A DNA stretch of 64,000 nt from Ecdyonurus torrentis (Eukaryota > Arthropoda > Insecta > Ephemeroptera > Heptageniidae), in assembly GCA_949318235.1 (NCBI GenBank), contig OX439134.1:16376874-16440873 (forward strand), in the 5' to 3' direction. The notes under the pieces were generated by a model, which worked only from the letters and a program-made list of their open reading frames with translations, was not told where the DNA came from and ran no database searches. This document shows, piece by piece, positions 14,099-24,406 of this stretch (position 1 is the stretch's first letter; the number at the start of each line of letters is the position of its first letter). Position numbers and translations under genes: made by a program.

Positions 14099-14584
14099 AC
14101 AATTTTCCCCCTATTTCTATCCCATAACTTCTCAACAAAACCTATATTTAAAAATAATAACATACTATACATAGATAACCCTGACATTATATAAACTCCA
14201 AAATGACATATAAACTCCTAAATATATCAGGTCAAACATATATTTACCAGTCCCAAAAAATGACAAAGTTTTTTTTATAGCATATATTTAGTGTACGATC
14301 GATACAAAGCACTTTTCAATATAAGTCAAATACTGATGAATAAAGTAAATAATTGAAGAAACTCAAATGAAAATTTTTTGAAAAAACTTTATTCGTGGAA
14401 CGGGTTAAATTAATATTTTATGATATTTCCGAAAGTATTTACAATTTACATACGTATATACGGTATATATATATATATATATATAATATAACTTGATTTT
14501 CGTGTTATAACAGTATAAAATAATTGTACAAGTTGGATTTCTCTTAAAATTATACAAATTATTGCAACTCGTGAAGTTTTCAAA

Positions 14585-14598
14585 CATTGTTATTATTG
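14585..14598. repeat. Left flanking direct repeat of the tRNA-like array
   Basis: CATTGTTATTATTG at the left edge of the array recurs exactly at 18197-18210 at the right edge and not between units. It looks like a target-site duplication of 12-14 bp; two bases at each end may belong to the array. Confidence 0.6.
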
Positions 14599-14662
14599 AA
14601 AGGGTTTAGCTTTCGTGTTACACCGTGTTATATAAGCAGTAAACTGACATTGAAAAGGAATT

Positions 14663-14734
14663 CGGCTCGACCGGGACTCGAACCCGGATCTTTGGTTTCC
14701 CAGACCACTGCGTTACCCATTACGCTACCGAGAC
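14663..14734 (-). tRNA. tRNA-like gene, predicted anticodon GGG (Pro), left-arm copy 1
   Basis: Folds as a 72-nt cloverleaf: acceptor GTCTCGG/TCGAGCC (one U-C mismatch, one wobble), D stem GCGT/ACGC, anticodon stem GTGGT/ACCAA with the outer G-A unpaired, loop CTGGGAA, T stem CCGGG/CCCGG with loop TTCGAGT, discriminator G. The B box GGTTCGAGTCC is perfect; the A box TAGCGTAATGGG is acceptable. TTTT follows 6 nt after the 3' end, so Pol III transcription is plausible. Eukaryotic nuclear Pro tRNAs normally carry AGG, UGG or CGG, so a GGG anticodon and the two mismatches raise the chance of a pseudo-tRNA or SINE head. Confidence 0.72.
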
Positions 14735-14994
14735 TCCTTCCAATCCAACATCATTCACTGCTCATATATAGTCAGCTTTCGCTGCTTGCCATGCGCGTGC
14801 CTTCGTTGGCGCGACAGTTTAAACTGCTAAGCAGTCATGGCGGGTGCTCTTGCGAGCTATATGCCTCCACGTAGAGGGCAGTTATGAGAGTTTGTAATTT
14901 AACGCCTATTTTACACGGGAAGTTTTAATGAAAGGGTTTAGCTTTCGTGTTACACCGTGTTATATAAGCAGTAAACTGACATTGAAAAGGAATT

Positions 14995-15066
14995 CGGCTC
15001 GACCGGGACTCGAACCCGGATCTTTGGTTTCCCAGACCACTGCGTTACCCATTACGCTACCGAGAC
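14995..15066 (-). tRNA. tRNA-like gene, anticodon GGG, left-arm copy 2
   Basis: Identical in sequence to copy 1, 332 bp to its right, with the same flanks and TTTT terminator. Confidence 0.72.
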
Positions 15067-15326
15067 TCCTTCCAATCCAACATCATTCACTGCTCATATA
15101 TAGTCAGCTTTCGCTGCTTGCCATGCGCGTGCCTTCGTTGGCGCGACAGTTTAAACTGCTAAGCAGTCATGGCGGGTGCTCTTGCGAGCTATATGCCTCC
15201 ACGTAGAGGGCAGTTATGAGAGTTTGTAATTTAACGCCTATTTTACACGGGAAGTTTTAATGAAAGGGTTTAGCTTTCGTGTTACACCGTGTTATATAAG
15301 CAGTAAACTGACATTGAAAAGGAATT

Positions 15327-15398
15327 CGGCTCGACCGGGACTCGAACCCGGATCTTTGGTTTCCCAGACCACTGCGTTACCCATTACGCTACCGAGAC
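15327..15398 (-). tRNA. tRNA-like gene, anticodon GGG, left-arm copy 3
   Basis: Identical copy in the third 332-bp unit of the left arm. Confidence 0.72.
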
Positions 15399-15658
15399 TC
15401 CTTCCAATCCAACATCATTCACTGCTCATATATAGTCAGCTTTCGCTGCTTGCCATGCGCGTGCCTTCGTTGGCGCGACAGTTTAAACTGCTAAGCAGTC
15501 ATGGCGGGTGCTCTTGCGAGCTATATGCCTCCACGTAGAGGGCAGTTATGAGAGTTTGTAATTTAACGCCTATTTTACACGGGAAGTTTTAATGAAAGGG
15601 TTTAGCTTTCGTGTTACACCGTGTTATATAAGCAGTAAACTGACATTGAAAAGGAATT

Positions 15659-15730
15659 CGGCTCGACCGGGACTCGAACCCGGATCTTTGGTTTCCCAGA
15701 CCACTGCGTTACCCATTACGCTACCGAGAC
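15659..15730 (-). tRNA. tRNA-like gene, anticodon GGG, left-arm copy 4
   Basis: Identical copy in the fourth unit of the left arm. Confidence 0.72.
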
Positions 15731-15990
15731 TCCTTCCAATCCAACATCATTCACTGCTCATATATAGTCAGCTTTCGCTGCTTGCCATGCGCGTGCCTTC
15801 GTTGGCGCGACAGTTTAAACTGCTAAGCAGTCATGGCGGGTGCTCTTGCGAGCTATATGCCTCCACGTAGAGGGCAGTTATGAGAGTTTGTAATTTAACG
15901 CCTATTTTACACGGGAAGTTTTAATGAAAGGGTTTAGCTTTCGTGTTACACCGTGTTATATAAGCAGTAAACTGACATTGAAAAGGAATT

Positions 15991-16062
15991 CGGCTCGACC
16001 GGGACTCGAACCCGGATCTTTGGTTTCCCAGACCACTGCGTTACCCATTACGCTACCGAGAC
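15991..16062 (-). tRNA. tRNA-like gene, anticodon GGG, left-arm copy 5
   Basis: Identical copy in the fifth unit of the left arm. Confidence 0.72.
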
Positions 16063-16322
16063 TCCTTCCAATCCAACATCATTCACTGCTCATATATAGT
16101 CAGCTTTCGCTGCTTGCCATGCGCGTGCCTTCGTTGGCGCGACAGTTTAAACTGCTAAGCAGTCATGGCGGGTGCTCTTGCGAGCTATATGCCTCCACGT
16201 AGAGGGCAGTTATGAGAGTTTGTAATTTAACGCCTATTTTACACGGGAAGTTTTAATGAAAGGGTTTAGCTTTCGTGTTACACCGTGTTATATAAGCAGT
16301 AAACTGACATTGAAAAGGAATT

Positions 16323-16394
16323 CGGCTCGACCGGGACTCGAACCCGGATCTTTGGTTTCCCAGACCACTGCGTTACCCATTACGCTACCGAGAC
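16323..16394 (-). tRNA. tRNA-like gene, anticodon GGG, left-arm copy 6
   Basis: Identical tRNA body. Its unit is cut 56 bp upstream of the tRNA 5' end, at the inversion junction (16450), so its 5' flank is shorter than in the other copies. Confidence 0.72.
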
Positions 16395-16688
16395 TCCTTC
16401 CAATCCAACATCATTCACTGCTCATATATAGTCAGCTTTCGCTGCTTGCCCGATTATATATAACACGGTGTAACACGAAAGCTAAACCCTTTCATTAAAA
16501 CTTCCCGTGTAAAATAGGCGTTAAATTACAAACTCTCATAACTGCCCTCTACGTGGAGGCATATAGCTCGCAAGAGCACCCGCCATGACTGCTTAGCAGT
16601 TTAAACTGTCGCGCCAACGAAGGCACGCGCATGGCAAGCAGCGAAAGCTGACTATATATGAGCAGTGAATGATGTTGGATTGGAAGGA

Positions 16689-16760
16689 GTCTCGGTAGCG
16701 TAATGGGTAACGCAGTGGTCTGGGAAACCAAAGATCCGGGTTCGAGTCCCGGTCGAGCCG
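16689..16760 (+). tRNA. tRNA-like gene, anticodon GGG, right-arm copy 1
   Basis: Same 72-nt sequence on the + strand; T-run terminator at 16767-16770. This is the copy nearest the inversion junction on the right. Confidence 0.72.
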
Positions 16761-17020
16761 AATTCCTTTTCAATGTCAGTTTACTGCTTATATAACACGG
16801 TGTAACACGAAAGCTAAACCCTTTCATTAAAACTTCCCGTGTAAAATAGGCGTTAAATTACAAACTCTCATAACTGCCCTCTACGTGGAGGCATATAGCT
16901 CGCAAGAGCACCCGCCATGACTGCTTAGCAGTTTAAACTGTCGCGCCAACGAAGGCACGCGCATGGCAAGCAGCGAAAGCTGACTATATATGAGCAGTGA
17001 ATGATGTTGGATTGGAAGGA

Positions 17021-17092
17021 GTCTCGGTAGCGTAATGGGTAACGCAGTGGTCTGGGAAACCAAAGATCCGGGTTCGAGTCCCGGTCGAGCCG
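17021..17092 (+). tRNA. tRNA-like gene, anticodon GGG, right-arm copy 2
   Basis: Identical copy, 332 bp after right-arm copy 1. Confidence 0.72.
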
Positions 17093-17352
17093 AATTCCTT
17101 TTCAATGTCAGTTTACTGCTTATATAACACGGTGTAACACGAAAGCTAAACCCTTTCATTAAAACTTCCCGTGTAAAATAGGCGTTAAATTACAAACTCT
17201 CATAACTGCCCTCTACGTGGAGGCATATAGCTCGCAAGAGCACCCGCCATGACTGCTTAGCAGTTTAAACTGTCGCGCCAACGAAGGCACGCGCATGGCA
17301 AGCAGCGAAAGCTGACTATATATGAGCAGTGAATGATGTTGGATTGGAAGGA

Positions 17353-17424
17353 GTCTCGGTAGCGTAATGGGTAACGCAGTGGTCTGGGAAACCAAAGATC
17401 CGGGTTCGAGTCCCGGTCGAGCCG
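17353..17424 (+). tRNA. tRNA-like gene, anticodon GGG, right-arm copy 3
   Basis: Identical copy in the third unit of the right arm. Confidence 0.72.
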
Positions 17425-17684
17425 AATTCCTTTTCAATGTCAGTTTACTGCTTATATAACACGGTGTAACACGAAAGCTAAACCCTTTCATTAAAACTTC
17501 CCGTGTAAAATAGGCGTTAAATTACAAACTCTCATAACTGCCCTCTACGTGGAGGCATATAGCTCGCAAGAGCACCCGCCATGACTGCTTAGCAGTTTAA
17601 ACTGTCGCGCCAACGAAGGCACGCGCATGGCAAGCAGCGAAAGCTGACTATATATGAGCAGTGAATGATGTTGGATTGGAAGGA

Positions 17685-17756
17685 GTCTCGGTAGCGTAAT
17701 GGGTAACGCAGTGGTCTGGGAAACCAAAGATCCGGGTTCGAGTCCCGGTCGAGCCG
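17685..17756 (+). tRNA. tRNA-like gene, anticodon GGG, right-arm copy 4
   Basis: Identical copy in the fourth unit of the right arm. Confidence 0.72.
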
Positions 17757-18016
17757 AATTCCTTTTCAATGTCAGTTTACTGCTTATATAACACGGTGTA
17801 ACACGAAAGCTAAACCCTTTCATTAAAACTTCCCGTGTAAAATAGGCGTTAAATTACAAACTCTCATAACTGCCCTCTACGTGGAGGCATATAGCTCGCA
17901 AGAGCACCCGCCATGACTGCTTAGCAGTTTAAACTGTCGCGCCAACGAAGGCACGCGCATGGCAAGCAGCGAAAGCTGACTATATATGAGCAGTGAATGA
18001 TGTTGGATTGGAAGGA

Positions 18017-18088
18017 GTCTCGGTAGCGTAATGGGTAACGCAGTGGTCTGGGAAACCAAAGATCCGGGTTCGAGTCCCGGTCGAGCCG
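18017..18088 (+). tRNA. tRNA-like gene, anticodon GGG, right-arm copy 5
   Basis: Identical copy in the last unit; the array ends about 110 bp further right. Confidence 0.72.
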
Positions 18089-18196
18089 AATTCCTTTTCA
18101 ATGTCAGTTTACTGCTTATATAACACGGTGTAACACGAAAGCTAAACCCTTTCATTAAAACTTCCCGTGTAAAATAGGCGTTAAATTACAAACTCT

Positions 18197-18210
18197 CATT
18201 GTTATTATTG
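18197..18210. repeat. Right flanking direct repeat of the tRNA-like array
   Basis: Second copy of CATTGTTATTATTG. Internal unit junctions instead read CTCTCATAACTG, so this sequence is flank rather than array. Together with the left copy it suggests the whole 3.6 kb, or its founder unit, inserted as one event. Confidence 0.6.
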
Positions 18211-19725
18211 TTGGATTGCTATAGCTTTTTTTTTTAAAGTTCAAATTTATACCGTACACATTTTTACTTTAGCATTATATAGTTTGTAATAACATTTTTT
18301 TTTTTTTTTTTACTAAATCCCAGAAAAAAATTATCAAAAGTTTTAATGTATTTTTATTTATTGTGATAACTTTTGTCAAATTGTTATTAAGTACACTGAA
18401 AAAAAAGTGTATATTTCTTTGTCAGAAGAAACCACATAATAATATGAGCTTAAAGCTACTCTCCAGACCTAACAACATGCACTTTGATTTCAATAGAAGA
18501 CTTGCAAAAGTAGGTTTAGTGAGAAAATAAACAAATTCACAACCCGATGAATTATGTGGTCTATGGCTCTTTAAAAAAAGTACTGCACTGAGGTTTGAAA
18601 ATGTTAAATAAGGAATACTATATAACTTTTTTACATGTTGGAAGCTTTTTTTTTTCTTCACCGGTAAAATTCGCATTACCTATTTTCCTATTCAAATAAC
18701 TGGAGTCAGTACCTTGCAATAAAAAAAAAATAAAAAACACGGAATAAAACATGAGGTAAAGAATGAGGGAGCCGTGTCACTATGTTTTATACATAAATTG
18801 CGCTGTTTGATATTTTTAAATTATGATCCACACATTCAATGACGAAGTATAATAACAACACTTCTTAAAATTCCCTCAGGCAAGTAATACCATCATCGCA
18901 GTTAGCACTTTACAAGTCACTTTAAAAATACGTACATACATTTTGTGCACGTTACAATATTGCTATAAGCCAACAGCATAATTTTAACCTCAGTATAGTA
19001 TAGGCTTCTTCTTAAACTTTTTTCTTTTGGTTCTCCAAAACACGAAATATTACGATCAACTGAAATAGAATTACGCGTTTGGGGGGAGGGGAGGGGGCAA
19101 GGTTTACGAATAAGAACTATTGTATGGTACCGCATTTATACACACTTGCAAATGAACAGCTCATACTCATCATTATACTGTATCAATTATGATTTATGTA
19201 TTCTTCAATATCATATACACTCTAATACTCACAAATGTTTCGAGAGAACTTAAATGAAATATTTTATGCTTGTACAGTACGTCAAAGCACTAGTGTATTT
19301 TAACTAAATATTCAAACTTGCAGGGGCTATTATGTCGATGAATACTAATAATATGGTTTCTTCGTAAACATTACTGTAAACTATATCACATTTCACTAGT
19401 AAACAGTACCCATGCACTATTTTTTGGTATATTAGTGAGTAAATATTCACTGGTAGAGAGAAAACATTTTAAATGCTTATAATCTCTAAAATTTGAATTT
19501 AGGATATTTTGAGGTGCTTTAGAATTTGAATTAGAATTTAATGAATTCTATGTAATTTGATTGTAATTTGTATATAAGCATGAATGTTTATATAAAATGT
19601 ATAACATTTTATTACGTTCCATGTCTTTACAGAGGAGAACAAGTCAAGTCCAACGTACATATTATAGGAAAAACACAATTAAATATTGTAACTTACCTAT
19701 TCCAGACCAATTATATTTAAGTTTA
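18211..19725. other. Gene-free AT-rich DNA
   Basis: No exon recognised. 18466-18560 shares AGACTTGCAAAAGTAGGTTT and TAGTGAGAAAATAAAC with repeat family G. Confidence 0.5.
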
Positions 19726-20057
19726 TTAAAGGAATAGACCAGAGCATTTATATCATAAAACACTTGATGGGACTTACATAAATAACTTTAGTTTTACAAA
19801 ACCCAACTATGTAGCTCCGTAGCAGTGATCAGAAAATTTCAATTTAAGCAACCCGCACAACATTTTTTATTAATTTTTGCTTGTTTCTGACGTCATAAAC
19901 ATGAATAGTCACGCAAATTGCATACTTTACAGTTTTTTCACGCTCTCTCGTGGGGCTATATTAACATTCTGGTAAAAATTGGCATCAGTTTTAAAGATCG
20001 TATGTCATGTTTATTCATTAAAAAGCACATGTTGTTTTATGTGGTCTATGACTTTAA
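19726..20057 (+). mobile_element. MITE family A copy 4 (TTAA type)
   Basis: Full-length copy from TTAAAGGAATAGACCAG to GTGGTCTATGACTTTAA. Confidence 0.85.
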
Positions 20058-20084
20058 GTGACAAACGTTGATTTTCAATGTAAT

Positions 20085-20555
20085 AATGAGGAAAGTGAAT
20101 TCTTTTTAACCCCCACTTTTTATGACATTTTGAAAAGAGCGTTAAAATTTTTTGAGGCGTTATTTTTTCTTAGAACGATTGAAGCATTAATTAATTTTTG
20201 AAATTCGACCTAAAAAGCCTGTAACGTCATCAATCGGGCATTTATTTTGGAAAGTATTGACCGTAGAAGGTACAGTAGCCAGTTTTTTGAAATCCTGAAG
20301 ACGAGCTGATTTCATTAAACTGGTAACATGCAGCTGACATTTTGTGAATGTAACCTCGAACGATTAGTATTTGCCGAGAAACAAGTAAACCGATGACGTC
20401 ACAGGCTTTCTAGGCCGATTTTCAAAAAATTAACTAAAATTACTTCGCATGCTCCAATCGTCCTAAGGAAAAATAATGCCTCAAAATTTTTTAAAGCTCT
20501 TTCCAAAAATATCATAAACTCAAAAAAAAAAAAAAAAAAAAAAACTTCCTCATTG
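20085..20555. mobile_element. Foldback element family C, copy 1
   Basis: About 470 bp with long imperfect inverted arms: AATGAGGAAAGTGAATTC near the left end mirrors CTTCCTCATT at the right, and TTTTGAGGCGTTATTTTTTC mirrors AAAAATAATGCCTCAAAATT. TGACGTCA-type words flank the centre. It starts 28 bp after MITE A copy 4. A second copy is at 42190-42648. Confidence 0.8.
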
Positions 20556-21225
20556 TCCCCTCTATTTAGAGGCAATGCACGATTTAGTGAGTACTACGTA
20601 TAATAGTTTTAAAATACTATGGCCTGCTTTGCAATCTCACTTTCAGTGTAATTAAAAGCAAATTTTTTTTAAAGCCAGTGTAAAATTATACAATCATCTT
20701 CTTATACAAGCATTACTGTCTCCCTATATATTTTTTTTCTTTGCATTTTTATCGTATTGAATATCCTCCGGTTTTATTTTGAATATAAATTATATTTTGA
20801 AGCATGACTTTCAAGTTTTGTATATATAAGAATTAATCTAATTTTGCTGCCATATATGGTATAAATACATTTTATATTGTTAAATATATATATACAACAA
20901 AATATATAAGATTAACTTAGATGGAATGATGAGTTAAGAAATTAAATAATATTCATCGCTAAAAAATTAAAAGTTGAAATCTGTCAGTTAAGTTTCTTTG
21001 AAAATTTTTATTTTTGAATATGAACATTAAAGGCTATTATATAGTTCAAGCTATCAAAAGTAATTTTACATAAAAATTATTGCAGCAAAAAAATGTCATC
21101 AAATATTTTATAATGCAAAAATTTCATGACAATTTCATTTTATACTAAAAACTCACGTTAAAAAAAGGTAAAGCTATATAATTAAATTTAATATAACTTT
21201 GAAATGTGAAATTTATATACTGGAA

Positions 21226-21530
21226 TTAAAGGCGTAGAAAATCTTGAACAAAAAACATGTCTAATATCCTAACACACCTAAATATCAACGTTAATTTGCC
21301 AGGAGTCATTGATTTCTAATTTATTTTACATTCACAAAATGGCAAATGCGGTTTTATGACGTCACAAAACACTTGTTTTTGCGCACGTGGACCGGCGAGC
21401 TGTGACGTAATAAAATCGCATCTGCCATTTCATGAACAGAAAATAAATTAAATGACTCCAGCCAAATTAACGTTGATATAGGTATTTTAGAATATTATTG
21501 ACAAGTTTTTTGTTCAAGGTATGCCTTTAA
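21226..21530. mobile_element. Foldback MITE family B, copy 1
   Basis: A nearly perfect palindrome of about 305 bp bounded by TTAA. The left arm runs through TTAAAGGCGTAGA, TCAACGTTAATTTG, GGAGTCATTGATTTCTAAT and TATGACGTCAC; the right arm is its complement. Six copies are in this window. Confidence 0.88.
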
Positions 21531-21539
21531 AGAGTTCAT

Positions 21540-22930
21540 TCTAACACGTATAAAAATAGGCGTAATAATTATGCTAGCTCAATGCAGTCACATTCATGCA
21601 TAATTTATGAAATACTGTATAGTGATTATATTACATAGCATAATATAGTTAAGATTTTCAGCATAATTACATGTGTTATTCCAAAAATAGTAACGATTGT
21701 GCTCTGCAATATAGGAAATGTTCAGTGCAGCATAAATTACGTAATTTATTTTTACATGAACTCGGGTACTTTTAAAGAGGAAGTGCCTGACGATGAAATA
21801 ATTAAGATATTAAACTTCCATTAAAAATGCACCATTAATTTATATTTTACTGCAAATACACATACAATAATTTTTTTTAATATTTATTAAAAATAATTGT
21901 CTATTTTTAAATCAATTATTTTTAAATTGGTTTCAATACACTGAAAAATAGAAATATATTGATTTTTAGGCTTATAAGTAGAAAAAAGTAGCGGGAATAC
22001 TAAAGTAATACAGCTGACTACTTCTACTTTCAGCCTTATATAATATATAAATTTAAACAAAATGTAATGATTTTGCTGCGCAAAGTTACAAAAAAATAAA
22101 TAATAATAATAATAAAAAAAAAAAGTTACTGCATGACCTTAAAGTATTAAGAATGGAAATTCTGAGCAAAAAGAAGACGTATTTTCTTTGTCGCAACAGT
22201 AAAACAACAACAATATTAACGATTTACGCAGAATCTATATAACTTTCATTGTAAAGTTTCCTTATATTGATATCTATAGCATTTTATTTAATCATCAACT
22301 TACTATCGTTTTTTTTTTTTTTTTTTATTCCAGTTGCATATAATATATACTTATTAGTTTAATCATTCTTAATAATAAGACCAAAAATACGGATGCAACC
22401 AGTCTGATTAAGACGAATATATGATACATTCAGCAGAATATTTTACTGCTGTTTATTATAATGACTTGTTATTACCTGCATGGAAAGAAGAAACTACGTA
22501 ATTTATGCTGCGTTTATGTCATTATAGCATAAATGTTGCTGAATTGGAACAGCATAAATAAATAAGATAAAAAAAATACTGTACTGGACAAGATCTTTCC
22601 ATTCCTTTTCTTTGCCTTTAAACTCTATAATTAAATGGAATAAACTTTTATATGACAGAGTTTGTTCATAATAATATAATATTATACATTATATTATGCT
22701 ATAATATGCTATATTATTATATTATAGACAAAAAAAAATACATAATAATTATGCTAGTCCATTTTCAACACAATTTGTTCAATATAGAATAATTTATACT
22801 ATATTTCACAATTTCTGTTACAATAACACAAATATTATGTTGTACAGCATAATCAATTGTATAATTTAGTATTATTTATGCTATATTGTTATAATGTTAT
22901 AAATGCAGCTTAAATTACGTAATTTATCAT
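21540..22930. repeat. Cluster of repeat family H ends
   Basis: Terminal word TAAATTACGTAATTTATGC, itself partly palindromic, occurs at 21735, 22493 and 22910, facing in or out, separated by AT-rich sequence full of AGCATAA / TTATGCT words. Probably two or three decayed foldback elements of about 250-430 bp. Confidence 0.5.
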
Positions 22931-23009
22931 ACTAAAGCTAACAATAATGAGGATCACTAATATTTTTTTTATTGCATATTCTGAAAGAGGAAATCGATTG
23001 ATGTATGAT

Positions 23010-23190
23010 TTTGTAATTTTTGAGTTCATTAAGTATTTTTAATTAATTTTTGAAAAATCGTGATATGACATCACTTTTGTATGAGCGTGTACGCGTAAGT
23101 TACCGACCAAGACGTCATATCGCGATTGTAACAAAATAAAATAATTAAAAATACTTAATGAACGTAAGAGTAATAAAATTTCATATAAAT
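23010..23190. mobile_element. Foldback element, ~170 bp
   Basis: TTCATTAAGTATTTTTAATT at the left is mirrored by AATTAAAAATACTTAATGAA at the right, with GTGATATGACATCAC and GACGTCATATCGCGA inside the arms. Confidence 0.75.
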
Positions 23191-23434
23191 TGATGCAAGA
23201 CGATTCTGTTAGAATATACAAGAAATTTTTTGTTTTCCTTATCAAATGTTTGCTCATTACGTAATTTCTTTAAATATATATATATATACAGCATACATCT
23301 GTAATCATTACCAAAGCAAGGAAAATCTGTTAAAATTTGAAGGCATGATCCTACAATTATCATTTATCTTAACTTAATCTTAAAGTTGGGTTATTAATTA
23401 GAATATATATATAGCAGAAAAATTGACCTAATCG

Positions 23435-23560
23435 CACGAGGAAAGAATAAATTACATAATTTATGCTGCATTAAATAAATACTATATATTATAGAGCACA
23501 AATTTTATGTTGCTAAATTGAACTATATAGCAATAGCATAATTATTACGATTCTTTGTTC
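23435..23560. repeat. Repeat family H fragment
   Basis: GGAAAGAATAAATTACATAA plus TTTATGCTGCAT, then AGCATAATTATTACGATTCT at 23528: a short copy next to the hexamer tract. Confidence 0.5.
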
Positions 23561-23595
23561 GTGAAGGTAACAATTTTACCTTTGCTAAATTTCAA

Positions 23596-23868
23596 CTGTC
23601 TCTGTCTCTGTCTCTGTCTCTGTCTCTGTCTCTGTCTCTGTCTCTGTCTCTGTCTCTGTCTCTGTCTCTGTCTCTGTCTCTGTCTCTGTCTCTGTCTCTG
23701 TCTCTGTCTCTGTCTCTGTCTCTGTCTCTGTCTCTGTCTCTGTCTCTGTCTCTGTCTCTGTCTCTGTCTCTGTCTCTGTCTCTGTCTCTGTCTCTGTCTC
23801 TGTCTCTGTCTCTGTCTCTGTCTCTGTCTCTGTCTTTATCTCTGTCTCTCTCACTCTCTCTCTCTCTC
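23596..23868. repeat. (CTGTCT)n hexamer microsatellite
   Basis: About 40 nearly perfect hexamer copies over 240 bp, ending in a CT-rich tail. All six frames stay open through it, which creates false Leu-Cys, Thr-Glu and Asp-Arg reading frames. Confidence 0.97.
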
Positions 23869-24082
23869 AAAACAGTACGAAAAAATATTACAAATATCAA
23901 ATGCCTCCAAAATAAAAATAAAAACAACGGAGGTTATCAGTAAAACGTCCGGAAAAATATTAAAGGAGTCCCCTAATTTCCTTTAACATTAACAGATCAT
24001 TTTTTAAAGCGTTAATTGGGAGAACTACTCCTCCAAGGCCAGAATTGTTTTTAATTAGGGATATAAATATAATACCACTCTT

Positions 24083-24406
24083 TTAAAGGCATAGAAAACA
24101 TGCAACAACACATTCTTTTTAATCATTAAACACAAAATGGGATCTACAAAACTGATGATAATTTTTTAAATGTGGCTCCACAAGAGAGCGTGAAAATACT
24201 GTAAAGTATGCAATTTGCGTGAATATTTCTGTTTATGACGTCAGAAACAGGCAAAAATTAGTATGAAAATGTTGTGCGGACTGCATAAATAAAAAATTTC
24301 TGATTACTGCTACGGGGTTTTGAAACCAATTAATGTTATTTATGTAAGTCCCATCAAGTGTTTTGTGATATAAATGCTAATGTTTTCATGTTATCTATGC
24401 CTTTAA
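24083..24406 (-). mobile_element. MITE family A copy 5 (TTAA type)
   Basis: Reverse-strand copy with TTAA at both ends; lacks a few bases of the GCCCCACGAGAG region. Confidence 0.83.

Larger units (their letters stand above)
14597..18198. repeat. Inverted tandem array of eleven 332-bp tRNA-like units
   Basis: Six direct copies of a 332-bp unit (14597-16450, the sixth truncated) face five copies in the opposite orientation (16457-18198), joined by the six bases CGATTA at 16451-16456. Copies are indistinguishable over at least 279 bp of each unit. Each unit holds one tRNA-like gene, so the left arm has six on the - strand and the right arm five on the + strand, transcribed outward. The array is clearly GC-richer than its flanks. 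Most inter-gene sequence is also conserved, including a GTTACACCGTGTTATATAA block and a GTTTAAACTGCTAAGCAG block. Either a recently amplified tRNA cluster or a composite mobile or palindromic structure; collapse or misjoin in the assembly cannot be excluded. Confidence 0.92.

Noticed and set aside
1..14584. Hidden coding genes in the left 14 kb
   Set aside because: All longer frames are low-complexity or antisense to repeats, with no recognisable domain or consistent splice chain.
14587..18155. Eleven repeated ~92-aa open frames (MKGFSFRVTPCYISS...)
   Set aside because: They run antisense across the tRNA-like bodies in the array, repeat only because the DNA repeats, and match no protein family I know.
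14597..18198. CRISPR-like array
   Set aside because: The repeats are 332 bp, contiguous, without variable spacers, inverted halfway and in an insect genome.
23555..23986. Leu-Cys, Thr-Glu and Asp-Arg repeat proteins
   Set aside because: Six-frame readthrough of the CTGTCT hexamer tract.
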